Of a DNA stretch of 35,865 nt, positions 20,201-27,820 are shown in pieces; positions within the stretch are counted from its first letter, which is position 1, and the number at the start of each line of letters is the position of its first letter. The DNA is taken from positions 64,725-100,589 of the forward strand of contig JAPDIY010000003.1 of assembly GCA_029259335.1 (NCBI GenBank), given 5' to 3'. A model generated the notes under the pieces. The model was not told the origin of the DNA and searched no databases. It worked only from the letters and a program-made list of their open reading frames with translations. A program made the position numbers and the translations under genes. Source of the stretch: Archaeoglobi archaeon (GTDB taxonomy: Archaea > Halobacteriota > Archaeoglobi > Archaeoglobales > Archaeoglobaceae).

Positions 20201-20229
20201 ATGAGGTAGATGTAATCCTCGCGAGGTGA
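17215..20229 (+). CDS. hdrA: Double-length HdrA-like flavoprotein (two fused HdrA modules, multiple 4Fe-4S)
   Basis: Two GxGxxG FAD motifs (VLVIGGGIAGIQSALDLAESG; ALVIGGGLAGMVAALELANQG), HdrA signature PTNDCSMCILSPKL, repeated QCVCSRDEKTNPYCSSVCC / QCVGSRNNERPYCSRICC, and four ferredoxin-type Cys clusters. Confidence 0.93.
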   Translation: MPVGAVLVIGGGIAGIQSALDLAESGFKVYLLEKLPAIGGRMSQLDKTFPTNDCSMCILSPKLNEVGRHENIEIINNAELVGIEGEAGDFKVKIKKKPLYVDPARCTGCGACSEACPVSAIDEYNEGLSYRSAIFLRYPQAVPKVYSIDRDKCIGCGICQNVCVAKAIDYNQKEEEITVNVGSIILTPGGQLADAVKRGEYGYGLYPNVITSIQFERLLSATGPFEGHVARPSDGKEPKKIGIIQCVCSRDEKTNPYCSSVCCTYATKHAIIAKEHIPDAEIHIFVMDLRTFGKGFEEYAKRAEEEYGVKYHRGRVSVVMQKKDGNLLLKYEKNGRSYEEEFDLIVLSVGFEPPEDMKRYAEILGIDLNEYGFVETDTFNPISTSKPGIYVAGVVSEPKDIPESVAQASSAAAKASSIIASERGKLITKKEYPPERDVTGEPPRVGVFVCHCGINIASMVDVERVAEFAKTLDDVVFADHLLFTCSADSQERIKQAIKDHNLNRVVVAACTPRTHEQLFRNTLREAGLNPYLFEFVNIREQCSWVHTDREEATRKAMELVAAGVAKARLLEPLQYIEVDVTKRALVIGGGLAGMVAALELANQGIETYLIEKEPELGGNLRHIYYTIDGRDPQELLESLISEVENHPLIKVYRSARLESIEGFVGNYTSKIVTESGVEDVQHGVIIVATGAKEYKPKEYMYGEHPKVVTQVELEHMLYNGHVPSDVIMIQCVGSRNNERPYCSRICCQTAIKNALKIKELNPDANVMILFRDIRTYGFLEKYYKEASEKGVVFVHYDPNNPPAVRVEEGKLVVEFYDEILDDTIIAEPEYVVLSAATVPNEENEEISKLLKVPLDANGFFLEAHPKLRPVDFATEGIFLAGIAHSPRLIPETISLAYAAVSRALTVLTKDKIIMEASKAEVIRERCDACEMCVKACPVNAIEIVEYETRAGVELKASVNKAVCLGCGVCSATCPKAAIVVKGFTFNQIKEMVDAVNEVDVILAR

Positions 20230-20233
20230 TAGT

Positions 20234-20656
20234 GTGGAGGATTTTGAGCCCAAAATAATAACATTCGCATGCAACTGGTGCAGTTACGCTGGAGCTGACC
20301 TTGCGGGAACGAGCAGACTAAAATATCCGCCAAATGTGAAAATAATCAGGGTGATGTGCTCCGGAATGGTCAACCCCGCATGGGTTTTAAGGGCTTTCAG
20401 GCAGGGGGCTGATGGTGTTGTCATCGCAGGCTGTCATCCGGGTGACTGCCATTACACGGTCGGAAACTACTACGCCAAGAAGAGATACATCCTGCTGAAA
20501 GAGCTTCTGAAGTTCGTTGGATTTGATGACGAGAGGTTCAAGCTGCTCTGGGCTTCAGCTTCGGAGGGCAAGCTGTTTGCTGAGGAGATGACAGCCTTCA
20601 CCGAGAAGATAAGAGAGATGGGAAGACAGGAGAAGCTGAGGAGGAAGATAGAATGA
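20234..20656 (+). CDS. MvhD/FlxD-like [2Fe-2S] electron-transfer subunit
   Basis: ITFACNWCSYAGADLAG...VMCSGMVNPAWVLRAFRQGADGVVIAGCHPGDCHYTVGNYYAKKR is the canonical MvhD sequence. GTG start, adjacent to hdrA. Confidence 0.93.
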   Translation: MEDFEPKIITFACNWCSYAGADLAGTSRLKYPPNVKIIRVMCSGMVNPAWVLRAFRQGADGVVIAGCHPGDCHYTVGNYYAKKRYILLKELLKFVGFDDERFKLLWASASEGKLFAEEMTAFTEKIREMGRQEKLRRKIE

Positions 20657-21624
20657 ATGCCGAAACGCTTGAAAGGATAAAGGAGGAGTGCAGGAAACTT
20701 CCTGCTGAGATCAGCTACATCGTTGGCTTTGTGAGAAAGCAGAGCGAGCCAAGAGAGGTTGTGGCAGTTCTGAAACCTGATGAAGTAGATAAGCTTTCAT
20801 TCTCACCCCTTTCCTTCAACAATCCTGCAAGAACTGTTATGGAGCTTGCAAAAGATAACAAGGTGGCCGTTATAGCCAAGGGATGTGATGCGAGGGCTTT
20901 GAAGCAGCTTGAGAAGGAGGAGAAAATTGAGAGAGAGAATTTATACATCATAGGCATCTCATGTCCCGGCGTTATTGACTACAGAAAGTTCAGAAACACC
21001 GTCAAGTTCAGACTTGCTGAAATTGACAGCGTTGAGCTCATCGGTGATGAGGTTGTTGTGAAGGCAGGCGGAGAGGAGCAGAGAATACCGTTCAGCGAAG
21101 TTATTTTTGAGAACTGCCTTTACTGTGAACAGCCAACACCCAAGGACTACGACGTTCTCATAGGAGAACCGAGGGAGGGGAAGGTTGATTTCTCAGACAT
21201 CGAGGAGTTTGAAAAGCTTAGTGCTGAGGAGAGGTGGAGCTACTGGATGGATGTGTTCAGCAAGTGCATTCGCTGTCATGCATGCAGGCAGGTCTGTCCG
21301 ATGTGCTATTGTAATGAGTGTCTGGTTGATCCTTCCAACCTTGCAGTCTCCCCGATGACTCCTGCTGAGGAGAAGGCTGCCTATCCGAGAGTCCTCGGAA
21401 GGACTGTTAATGCCGCTGATAATCTCATTTATCACATCGTGAGAGTCATGCACCATGCCGGGAGGTGTGCTGGTTGTGGAGAATGCGAGAGAGCTTGTCC
21501 GATGGAGTTACCGTTGAGAAAGCTGGAGAGAAAGCTGGAGAAAGTTGTGTACGAGGTCTTCAACTATAGTCCTGATGAGGAGATCCCATTCCTCTCAAAG
21601 CTTGACATTCTCCCAGAGGGGTGA
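20653..21624 (+). CDS. FlxC-like / FrhB-related 4Fe-4S subunit
   Basis: CIRCHACRQVCPMCYCNECLVDPSN and CAGCGECERACPMELPLRKL clusters, N-terminal FrhB-like AKGCDARALKQL. Confidence 0.8.
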   Translation: MNAETLERIKEECRKLPAEISYIVGFVRKQSEPREVVAVLKPDEVDKLSFSPLSFNNPARTVMELAKDNKVAVIAKGCDARALKQLEKEEKIERENLYIIGISCPGVIDYRKFRNTVKFRLAEIDSVELIGDEVVVKAGGEEQRIPFSEVIFENCLYCEQPTPKDYDVLIGEPREGKVDFSDIEEFEKLSAEERWSYWMDVFSKCIRCHACRQVCPMCYCNECLVDPSNLAVSPMTPAEEKAAYPRVLGRTVNAADNLIYHIVRVMHHAGRCAGCGECERACPMELPLRKLERKLEKVVYEVFNYSPDEEIPFLSKLDILPEG

Positions 21625-22640
21625 TGACGGTGTCAGAAATGAAGGTATATTCAGGAAATTTCCTCAAGGATGTTATTACCAGGCTTCTTGAGGAAGGATA
21701 CAGGGTTTACGCGCCTGTAAAGGAGGGTAACTATCACGTCTTTAGGGTTGTGAAGAGTGCAGATGAGACTGATTTTGACTACATAAACACCAAAAAATCC
21801 CCCAAGGAAGTCACGTTTCCTGAGAACGAGGTTCTGATAAAATATGGGGAGTGGGTTGAGGAGCTGCCAGAGCAGCCTGACAGGCTCGCTATTGTTGGAA
21901 TCAGACCATGCGACGTTAAGGGTATTCGACTCATGGACAGGGTTTTTCTTGAGGACATAACAGATCCCTACTACGAGGCGAAAAGGAAAAATCTCCTTAT
22001 TATTGGCTATGCCTGCAATCAGGCTGGCGATTACTGCTTCTGTTCGAGTGTCGGGATAAAGCCCTACAGCAGTGAGGGTGTTGATATCCTCGTGACTAAT
22101 CTCAACGGAAGGCAGATTGTTGAAGTCGTGAGTGATGCAGGAAAGGAGCTTGCTGCTAATTTTGAGCTCACAGACGCGAGCGCTGAAGATATTGAAGCGA
22201 AAAAGGAGCTTGAAAAGAAGGTTATGGAATCCTTCACCAGAAAGGTTGATACTGAAAACCTTGAGGAGAGAATGAAGAGAGCTTTTGATAGCGATTACTG
22301 GAGGGAGGTTGCAACAAACTGCATTAGCTGTGGAACATGCACGTATCTCTGCCCCACATGCTTCTGCTTCGACATATTCGATGATGGAGAGTTGAAGGGT
22401 GTGAGGATCAGGGCATGGGATAGCTGCCAGTTCCCTCTGCACACCCTTGAGAGCTCAAGCCACAACCCGCGACCTGAAAAGTGGCAGAGGCTGAGAAACA
22501 GGTTTTACGATAAGTTCTACTACATGCTTGTCAGAAAGGGAGAGCTTTACTGCGTTGGTTGTGGGAGGTGCAGCGCTGCATGTCCTGTTGGTATAGATAT
22601 TGCCGAAGTGATTGATAATGTTCCTTCGGAGGTGGAGTAA
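21621..22640 (+). CDS. FlxB-like 4Fe-4S subunit (sulfhydrogenase beta / anaerobic sulfite reductase A type)
   Basis: CISCGTCTYLCPTCFCFDIFDDG and CVGCGRCSAACPVGIDIAEV; GIRPCDVKGIRLMDRVF; NLLIIGYACNQAGDYCFCSSVG. Confidence 0.85.
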   Translation: MMTVSEMKVYSGNFLKDVITRLLEEGYRVYAPVKEGNYHVFRVVKSADETDFDYINTKKSPKEVTFPENEVLIKYGEWVEELPEQPDRLAIVGIRPCDVKGIRLMDRVFLEDITDPYYEAKRKNLLIIGYACNQAGDYCFCSSVGIKPYSSEGVDILVTNLNGRQIVEVVSDAGKELAANFELTDASAEDIEAKKELEKKVMESFTRKVDTENLEERMKRAFDSDYWREVATNCISCGTCTYLCPTCFCFDIFDDGELKGVRIRAWDSCQFPLHTLESSSHNPRPEKWQRLRNRFYDKFYYMLVRKGELYCVGCGRCSAACPVGIDIAEVIDNVPSEVE

Positions 22641-23485
22641 TGAGTGAAGTGATAAACGAACCCATGAAAAATCCGTATCTGCCGTACAAGGCTGAGATTG
22701 TAGAGATAAGAGACGAAGTTAAGGGTATAAGACCTATAAAGACCTTCAAAATCAAGCTCATCGGTAGAGAGAGATTTGACTATCAGTCTGGTCAGGGATG
22801 CCTCATTTCCGTTTTTGGTAGAGGGGAAAGCTGGTTTACAATTGCCAACTCCCCCACCCGTCCTGACCTCGAATTCAGCATTCTGAAAACGGGAAAGGTT
22901 ACAACAAAGCTTCACGAGATGGAGGTTGGAGACGTTGTTGGAATTAGAGGACCTCTGGGCAGAGGATTCCCGCTCGACGAGTGGAAGGGGATGAACATCG
23001 TCACTATCGGAGGTGGAATCGGTCAAACTCCACTGAGATCAATTTACCAGTACGTTATTGACAACGAGAAAGACTACGGTGATCTGACGATAATCTACGG
23101 AGCAAGGACTTCGAGAGATTTGTGCTACAAAGATGAGCTTATGGAACTCATAGAGCAGGGCTACAACGTCGAACTCTCGATAGATAATCCAGAGCCAGAC
23201 TGGCCGTATTTCGTTGGATTCGTGCCAGACAATCTGAAGAGGATAAAGCCCGACCCGAAAGATACAATCGCCATCACATGCGGCCCGCCGATAATGATAA
23301 AGATCACTCTCGGTGTTCTGAAAGACCTTGGATTCAAGGAAGACCAGATATACACAACACTTGAGAGGAGGATGAAGTGTGGAATTGGAAAGTGCGGAAA
23401 GTGTAAGCTCGAGAGCGTTTACGTTTGCAGAGACGGGCCGGTGTTCAGGTACGACGAGCTTTCCGCTCTCCTTGAGAAGGCGTGA
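22640..23485 (+). CDS. FlxA-like FAD/NAD(P)-binding oxidoreductase (sulfhydrogenase gamma-like)
   Basis: GQGCLISVFGRGESWFTIANSP, GIRGPLGRGFPLDEWKGMNIVTIGGGIGQTPLRSI and C-terminal CGIGKCGKCKLESVYVCRDGPVF [2Fe-2S] motif. Confidence 0.92.
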   Translation: MSEVINEPMKNPYLPYKAEIVEIRDEVKGIRPIKTFKIKLIGRERFDYQSGQGCLISVFGRGESWFTIANSPTRPDLEFSILKTGKVTTKLHEMEVGDVVGIRGPLGRGFPLDEWKGMNIVTIGGGIGQTPLRSIYQYVIDNEKDYGDLTIIYGARTSRDLCYKDELMELIEQGYNVELSIDNPEPDWPYFVGFVPDNLKRIKPDPKDTIAITCGPPIMIKITLGVLKDLGFKEDQIYTTLERRMKCGIGKCGKCKLESVYVCRDGPVFRYDELSALLEKA

Positions 23486-23495
23486 GGTGGTTGTG

Positions 23496-24014
23496 ATGCC
23501 GGTAAGACTTAGCGAGGAGAGAGATCCAGAACTCATTAAGCAGATTGTCGAGGTTGGTGGAGAGGATTTGCTGAAATGCTATCAGTGCGGAACGTGCATT
23601 GCAGATTGCCCAACAGGAATAGCCGATGAACCTCTCAGTGTTAAGAGGTTGATTCACATAGCCAAGCTTGGGTTGAGCGAGGTACTGATCGAAGATGAGA
23701 GCCCGTGGATGTGTGTAACCTGCACTGGCTGTGAGGAGCGCTGTCCGAGAGATGCAAGGCCTTTTGAAATCGTCCTTGCAATAAGGAGATGGCAGTGCAT
23801 GGAAGATGAAACCTACATTCCGCAGGTTCTGACTGAGCTTTACGAGAGAGGGCATACCCAGAACGTAATAAATCCAATGAGAGAGGAACTTGAGCTTCCC
23901 GAAATCAGATCAGTTGCTGCTAACGAAGAGATGCTGGAGAAGTTCAGAAAGCTGCTCAGGGAGACCAGAGTTGTTAGGGAGCACGCTTACATGTTCGGGA
24001 TTCAGGAGGAGTGA
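23496..24014 (+). CDS. hdrC: HdrC-like 4Fe-4S subunit
   Basis: CYQCGTCIADCPTG and CVTCTGCEERCPRDARPFEI motifs. The true start is likely ATG 23496 (MPVRLSEERDPEL), preceded by SD-like GAGGTGGT; the ORF-track start at 23379 overlaps flxA. Confidence 0.9.
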   Translation: MPVRLSEERDPELIKQIVEVGGEDLLKCYQCGTCIADCPTGIADEPLSVKRLIHIAKLGLSEVLIEDESPWMCVTCTGCEERCPRDARPFEIVLAIRRWQCMEDETYIPQVLTELYERGHTQNVINPMREELELPEIRSVAANEEMLEKFRKLLRETRVVREHAYMFGIQEE

Positions 24015-24035
24015 GAATTGGAGATTAGAGGTGGT

Positions 24036-24929
24036 ATGATGAAGGTTGGCTTATTCCTCGGATGCAACATGCCTGCTTTGAGGCCTGACACTGAAAAAGC
24101 AATCAGGATATCACTTTCGTCGCTTGGAGTTGAGGTTGTTGATTTAGAAGGGGCCGCCTGCTGTCCGGCTTACGGAACCTTTTGGTCTGCTGATGAGGAG
24201 GCTGCTTTGGCTGTCTCCGCATGGAATTACTCTATTGCTGAAAAAGCTGGAGTTGACATGATCGTGCAGTGCGGAAGCTGCTACTCAACGCTTAAGGTTG
24301 GAAGGTACAAGCTTGTGAACGGAAAGCTTCAGGAGATCAACGAGAAGTTCCTGTCCAAGGTTGGGATGAAGTACGAGGGAAAAAGCGATACCAAACACAT
24401 AACAGATTTCATGTACAACGATATAGGGATTGATAAGATAAGGGAGAGTCTAAAATATTCAATGGAGGGGCTCAAGGCAGTCGTGCAGGTTCCATGCCAC
24501 ACGATCAGGCCGAGTAACATTCTCGGCTTCGACGATCCTGAAAACCCTGTAGTGCTGAAAAATCTCACAAGAGCGCTTGGAGCTGAAGTGCCAACATTCA
24601 CGAGGGACAAACAGTGCTGTGGTGGTGCAGGAGGATACGCGAGGAGCAACAGGAAAGCTGCAATGGAGTTTCTAAAGCTCAAGCTCGATTCAATGAAGGA
24701 AGAGGTTGATCCAGACTGCATAGTTGTTTCCTGCATAACCTGCCTGATGTGGATGGATGAGGCTCAGGATGAAATGAGAAAGCTTGGGATGATAGATTAC
24801 AGCATTCCTGTTTTCGACTACAACCAGCTTCTTGCCATCTGCCAAGGGCATGATCCGAAAAAGGTCGCGAGGATAGCTGCAACGCCGAGAGATGAAGTTA
24901 TTCAGAGAATACTTGAGAACAAAATTTGA
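24036..24929 (+). CDS. hdrB: HdrB-like CCG-domain subunit
   Basis: Two CCG-type modules: ACCPAYG...QCGSCYS and VPCHTIRP...QCCGGAGGYARSN...SCITCL. Start near MMKVGLFLGCNMP. Confidence 0.92.
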   Translation: MMKVGLFLGCNMPALRPDTEKAIRISLSSLGVEVVDLEGAACCPAYGTFWSADEEAALAVSAWNYSIAEKAGVDMIVQCGSCYSTLKVGRYKLVNGKLQEINEKFLSKVGMKYEGKSDTKHITDFMYNDIGIDKIRESLKYSMEGLKAVVQVPCHTIRPSNILGFDDPENPVVLKNLTRALGAEVPTFTRDKQCCGGAGGYARSNRKAAMEFLKLKLDSMKEEVDPDCIVVSCITCLMWMDEAQDEMRKLGMIDYSIPVFDYNQLLAICQGHDPKKVARIAATPRDEVIQRILENKI

Positions 24930-25010
24930 TTTTTTCTCTTTTGTCTATCGCTACTGAATCATCAAATACTCGTTCAACTGATCGGGTAAACTAAGCTAAA
25001 TGCACAAACA

Positions 25011-25085
25011 TGGGCCCGGAGGGATTCGAACCCTCGACCGCCCGGTTATGAGCCGGGCGCTCTGACCTGGCTAAGCTACGGGCCC
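25011..25085 (-). tRNA. tRNA with CAT anticodon, probably tRNA-Ile2 (agmatidine-modified) rather than Met
   Basis: GGGCCCG-TA-GCTTAGCCAGGTCAGAGC-G-CCCGG-CTCATAA-CCGGG-CGGTC-GAGGG-TTCGAAT-CCCTC-CGGGCCC-A: 75 nt, all stems paired. GGGCCC acceptor and A73 are Ile-like. No encoded CCA and no intron. Confidence 0.93.
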
Positions 25086-25203
25086 CGTATTTATCCACTC
25101 ACCTCCTGAGTTTATTTGCTTTTTGGTCTTTCCTACCCTGCGGGCATCGCATTACCATGACTCCTATGTCAGGACCATGTCCTTTCCCCTACCCCAAACA
25201 AAA

Positions 25204-25914
25204 CTACACTACTTTTGCCTTTGAAGATGCAGAAGATAGTGCCTCTATCAAAGCACTCTGAACCTCTTCCACTCTGATTATGCCCTCAATCGTTGTTCCT
25301 CCCGGAGTTGCAATTTTTCTCACCATCCCTTCCAGCCCGTACCTGCCATAAAGTTCTGCAGTGGATTTAAAAGAAGATACTGCAATCCTCACTGCTTTTT
25401 CATAATCCACACCGTCTCTTATTGCGGAGAGTATGAAAGCATGTAGAAGATAAGCCAAAATCCCTGGAGAGCTGCCGATGTAAGCTGTCATCACGTCAAG
25501 CTCCTTCTCACTATTGCATTCGACAAACTCAGCATCCAGAAATGAGATTTGCTGCAGAGTTTCAGCAGGGTAGTAAGCGATTAGTGATCTGTGTTCGATA
25601 GCAAGATTCGTCATCGCCCTGTAAGGCTTTTTGATGCATTTTTCCATTTCTTCAAGCTTCACACCGGCGGCAAAGCTTACCACTGGCTTGTTTCCAGCAA
25701 TCCCACCAATTTTTTCAAGTTCCTTTCTGAACACATCGGGTTTCAGGGCTACAAAGATGATGTCACAATCTCTGACTTCCTCCATCCTATCCACGACTTT
25801 TACGCCTTCCACATCTACAACATTTCTTTTAACGGCAGTAACCTCAGCATTCCTCGAAGCATTTTTCGCAAGAGCCATACCGAGATTGCCTGCACCAATA
25901 ATCCCGACTTTCAT
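25204..25914 (-). CDS. proC: Pyrroline-5-carboxylate reductase-like protein
   Basis: MKVGIIGAGNLGMALAKN, FVALKPDVFRKEL and TPGGTTIEGI motifs. Confidence 0.88.
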   Translation of the reverse strand: MKVGIIGAGNLGMALAKNASRNAEVTAVKRNVVDVEGVKVVDRMEEVRDCDIIFVALKPDVFRKELEKIGGIAGNKPVVSFAAGVKLEEMEKCIKKPYRAMTNLAIEHRSLIAYYPAETLQQISFLDAEFVECNSEKELDVMTAYIGSSPGILAYLLHAFILSAIRDGVDYEKAVRIAVSSFKSTAELYGRYGLEGMVRKIATPGGTTIEGIIRVEEVQSALIEALSSASSKAKVV

Positions 25915-25944
25915 AAAATCAATCCGCTTTATCAGGATAAAATT

Positions 25945-27207
25945 TTACCTGAAAATGTGCCTCTTATCGGCATCCATCCTTATCAGAGGCTTTGAAAGAT
26001 GTCTTCTCGCGGAAGGAGGGACTTCGTAGAATCCGGGTTCAATCTGCCTTATCACCCGCTCCCTGACTTTCTCCCTTGCAGTGGTCTTGCACCTCCTGCA
26101 TCTGAATCCCTGCCCTTTCCCAGCGGACTCCATTCTCCTCCCACACTTCTCGCACACAGGATTTCTCTCAACGTAAAGCTCGGCTACCTCAACGACTCTC
26201 AGTTTCTCCAGATTTATCGTATCTTTCTTCATCGAGCCATAAACCTCAACAACATCACCGGGCTTTAGCAGCCTCACAATGTTGCGAAACTGCTTTGTTG
26301 GTTCAAAAGCTGCACACATTATTTCCCCAAACTTCGTTTCAATTTCAAAAAACACATGCCCGCCCTCAATGTCGTAAGGCTCCCTCGCAACCCTTCCAGT
26401 TATGCGGTATGAGTGGTAGTTCTCAACTCTCTCCACACCATTCGCATCAATGATGTGCATATCAGTCGCGTGATTCGTTACAAATATCATTTTCCTGTCG
26501 TATGGCTCCGATTTAACCATGTTCAGGGCTTTATATAGAACTTCAACGCTTTCCCCTCTCAGGCCGTAAAGAACGGGACATGGAGTGTTCGGAACACAGA
26601 CAACACTTTCGTTGCACCAGTCAACGTTGTCAAAGGTCTCAGGATAAAGCTCGAAGTCCATGTCAAAAAAGCTCTCCTCATCGTACTCCCTCTCAGTCCC
26701 GAACCTTTCGGGAAATCTGTAGGCTATCAGCTCAAGCGTGAAATCATTAAGCTCTGCTCCCACAGCAGCCAGAGCTCCGATCAAACCTCTACCTTTCTTG
26801 TACTTCAGGTGGGGGATGAAATGCTTTCCTATAATGAACAGGGCCTCATCGAGCGTAACAACGTCCTTTATCGCCTTCTCGGCAAAGTCCTTGAGCTTAA
26901 CCGCAATGTCTTCATCAACAAAAACAGCTCCCGGATTTGTGTTCTCATCCTCAAGCATGGCATACTCAAGAATTATGTCATTTACCACATCAACGAGTTC
27001 ATCCCTGTCCTCAACATCCGCTAAAAAGCTCACCGCTCCGTTGCCTCTTGTTTTGTAGGGGATCGTTGGATTCAGCCTTATCAGTCTTGGAAAACCCTCA
27101 ACTCTGCCCAGATCCTTCTCAATCCTCTCAATGATGAGCGTTGCAAGATACGTCGTGCACATTCCTTTGCTGCTATCCGTGTCGTCAATTCCCACCCAGA
27201 CTTTCAT
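25945..27207 (-). CDS. tiaS: tRNA(Ile2) 2-agmatinylcytidine synthetase TiaS
   Basis: MKVWVGIDDTDSSKGMCTTYLATLI, LIRLNPTIPYKTRGNGAVSF, OB-fold and C-terminal zinc ribbon CEKCGRRMESAGKGQGFRCRRCKTTA. Confidence 0.95.
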   Translation of the reverse strand: MKVWVGIDDTDSSKGMCTTYLATLIIERIEKDLGRVEGFPRLIRLNPTIPYKTRGNGAVSFLADVEDRDELVDVVNDIILEYAMLEDENTNPGAVFVDEDIAVKLKDFAEKAIKDVVTLDEALFIIGKHFIPHLKYKKGRGLIGALAAVGAELNDFTLELIAYRFPERFGTEREYDEESFFDMDFELYPETFDNVDWCNESVVCVPNTPCPVLYGLRGESVEVLYKALNMVKSEPYDRKMIFVTNHATDMHIIDANGVERVENYHSYRITGRVAREPYDIEGGHVFFEIETKFGEIMCAAFEPTKQFRNIVRLLKPGDVVEVYGSMKKDTINLEKLRVVEVAELYVERNPVCEKCGRRMESAGKGQGFRCRRCKTTAREKVRERVIRQIEPGFYEVPPSARRHLSKPLIRMDADKRHIFR

Positions 27208-27820
27208 TCAACCTCGCTACCTTTGCCGCGATATAATCGGATTTCGTTCTCTCAATTCCGGCCCTCGCAACGTCCAGCTTTCTTCTCAATCCCGGAAGAA
27301 GCTTATCGGGAAACGATGTGAAGGATATAAGCTCGTTGTATATCTCCTCCATCAGCTTCATTATTCTCTCCGCCTCTTCAAAGCCATTTTCAACCAGCCT
27401 GCTCAGAGCATACCTCCTAAGCTCTCCAACCAGATCTGCAAGACCGGTGACGAAAGCTGGAGGCTCAACGTCCAGATCCAGCGAAAAGCTGAACTCTCCT
27501 TTGATCGCTTTGTGAAACGCAAACGCTTCAACTAATTCCTGCATCGCATCGTGGGTAAGAGAGTAGTAGATCTCAGGATACTTTTTAAACTCCCTGACCT
27601 TCCCCAGAACTTTCAGAGCTTCGTCCAAATACTTCTCCGCATCCTCCATCTTCCCCGCATGAATCAACGCCACCGCCTTGGTGGCATCTATTCTCATATC
27701 TCTCAAAAGCTTTAGAAGCTCCTCTCTTCCTTTCTCCAGCTCCTCAAGCCTCTTTCTGCACTCCTCGATGTCCACTCTCTCACCCTCTGAGCAAAACCAC
27801 TCTACTCGGCTCAGATTCAT
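27185..27820 (-). CDS. Translin/Trax-family protein
   Basis: Helical protein with translin-type core: MQELVEAFAFHKAIKGE...LADLVGELRRYALSRLVENGFEEAERIMKLMEEIYNELISF...LRRKLDVARAGIERTKSDY. Confidence 0.85.
   Translation of the reverse strand: MNLSRVEWFCSEGERVDIEECRKRLEELEKGREELLKLLRDMRIDATKAVALIHAGKMEDAEKYLDEALKVLGKVREFKKYPEIYYSLTHDAMQELVEAFAFHKAIKGEFSFSLDLDVEPPAFVTGLADLVGELRRYALSRLVENGFEEAERIMKLMEEIYNELISFTSFPDKLLPGLRRKLDVARAGIERTKSDYIAAKVARLNESLGGN

Noticed and set aside
21651-22442. 263-aa minus-strand ORF
   Set aside because: Antisense to flxB, which has clear Fe-S motifs. No domain signature.
25011-25085. Calling the tRNA simply Met
   Set aside because: A CAT anticodon alone is ambiguous. 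The GGGCCC acceptor, A73 and TiaS adjacency favour Ile2, though Met cannot be excluded without isotype models.
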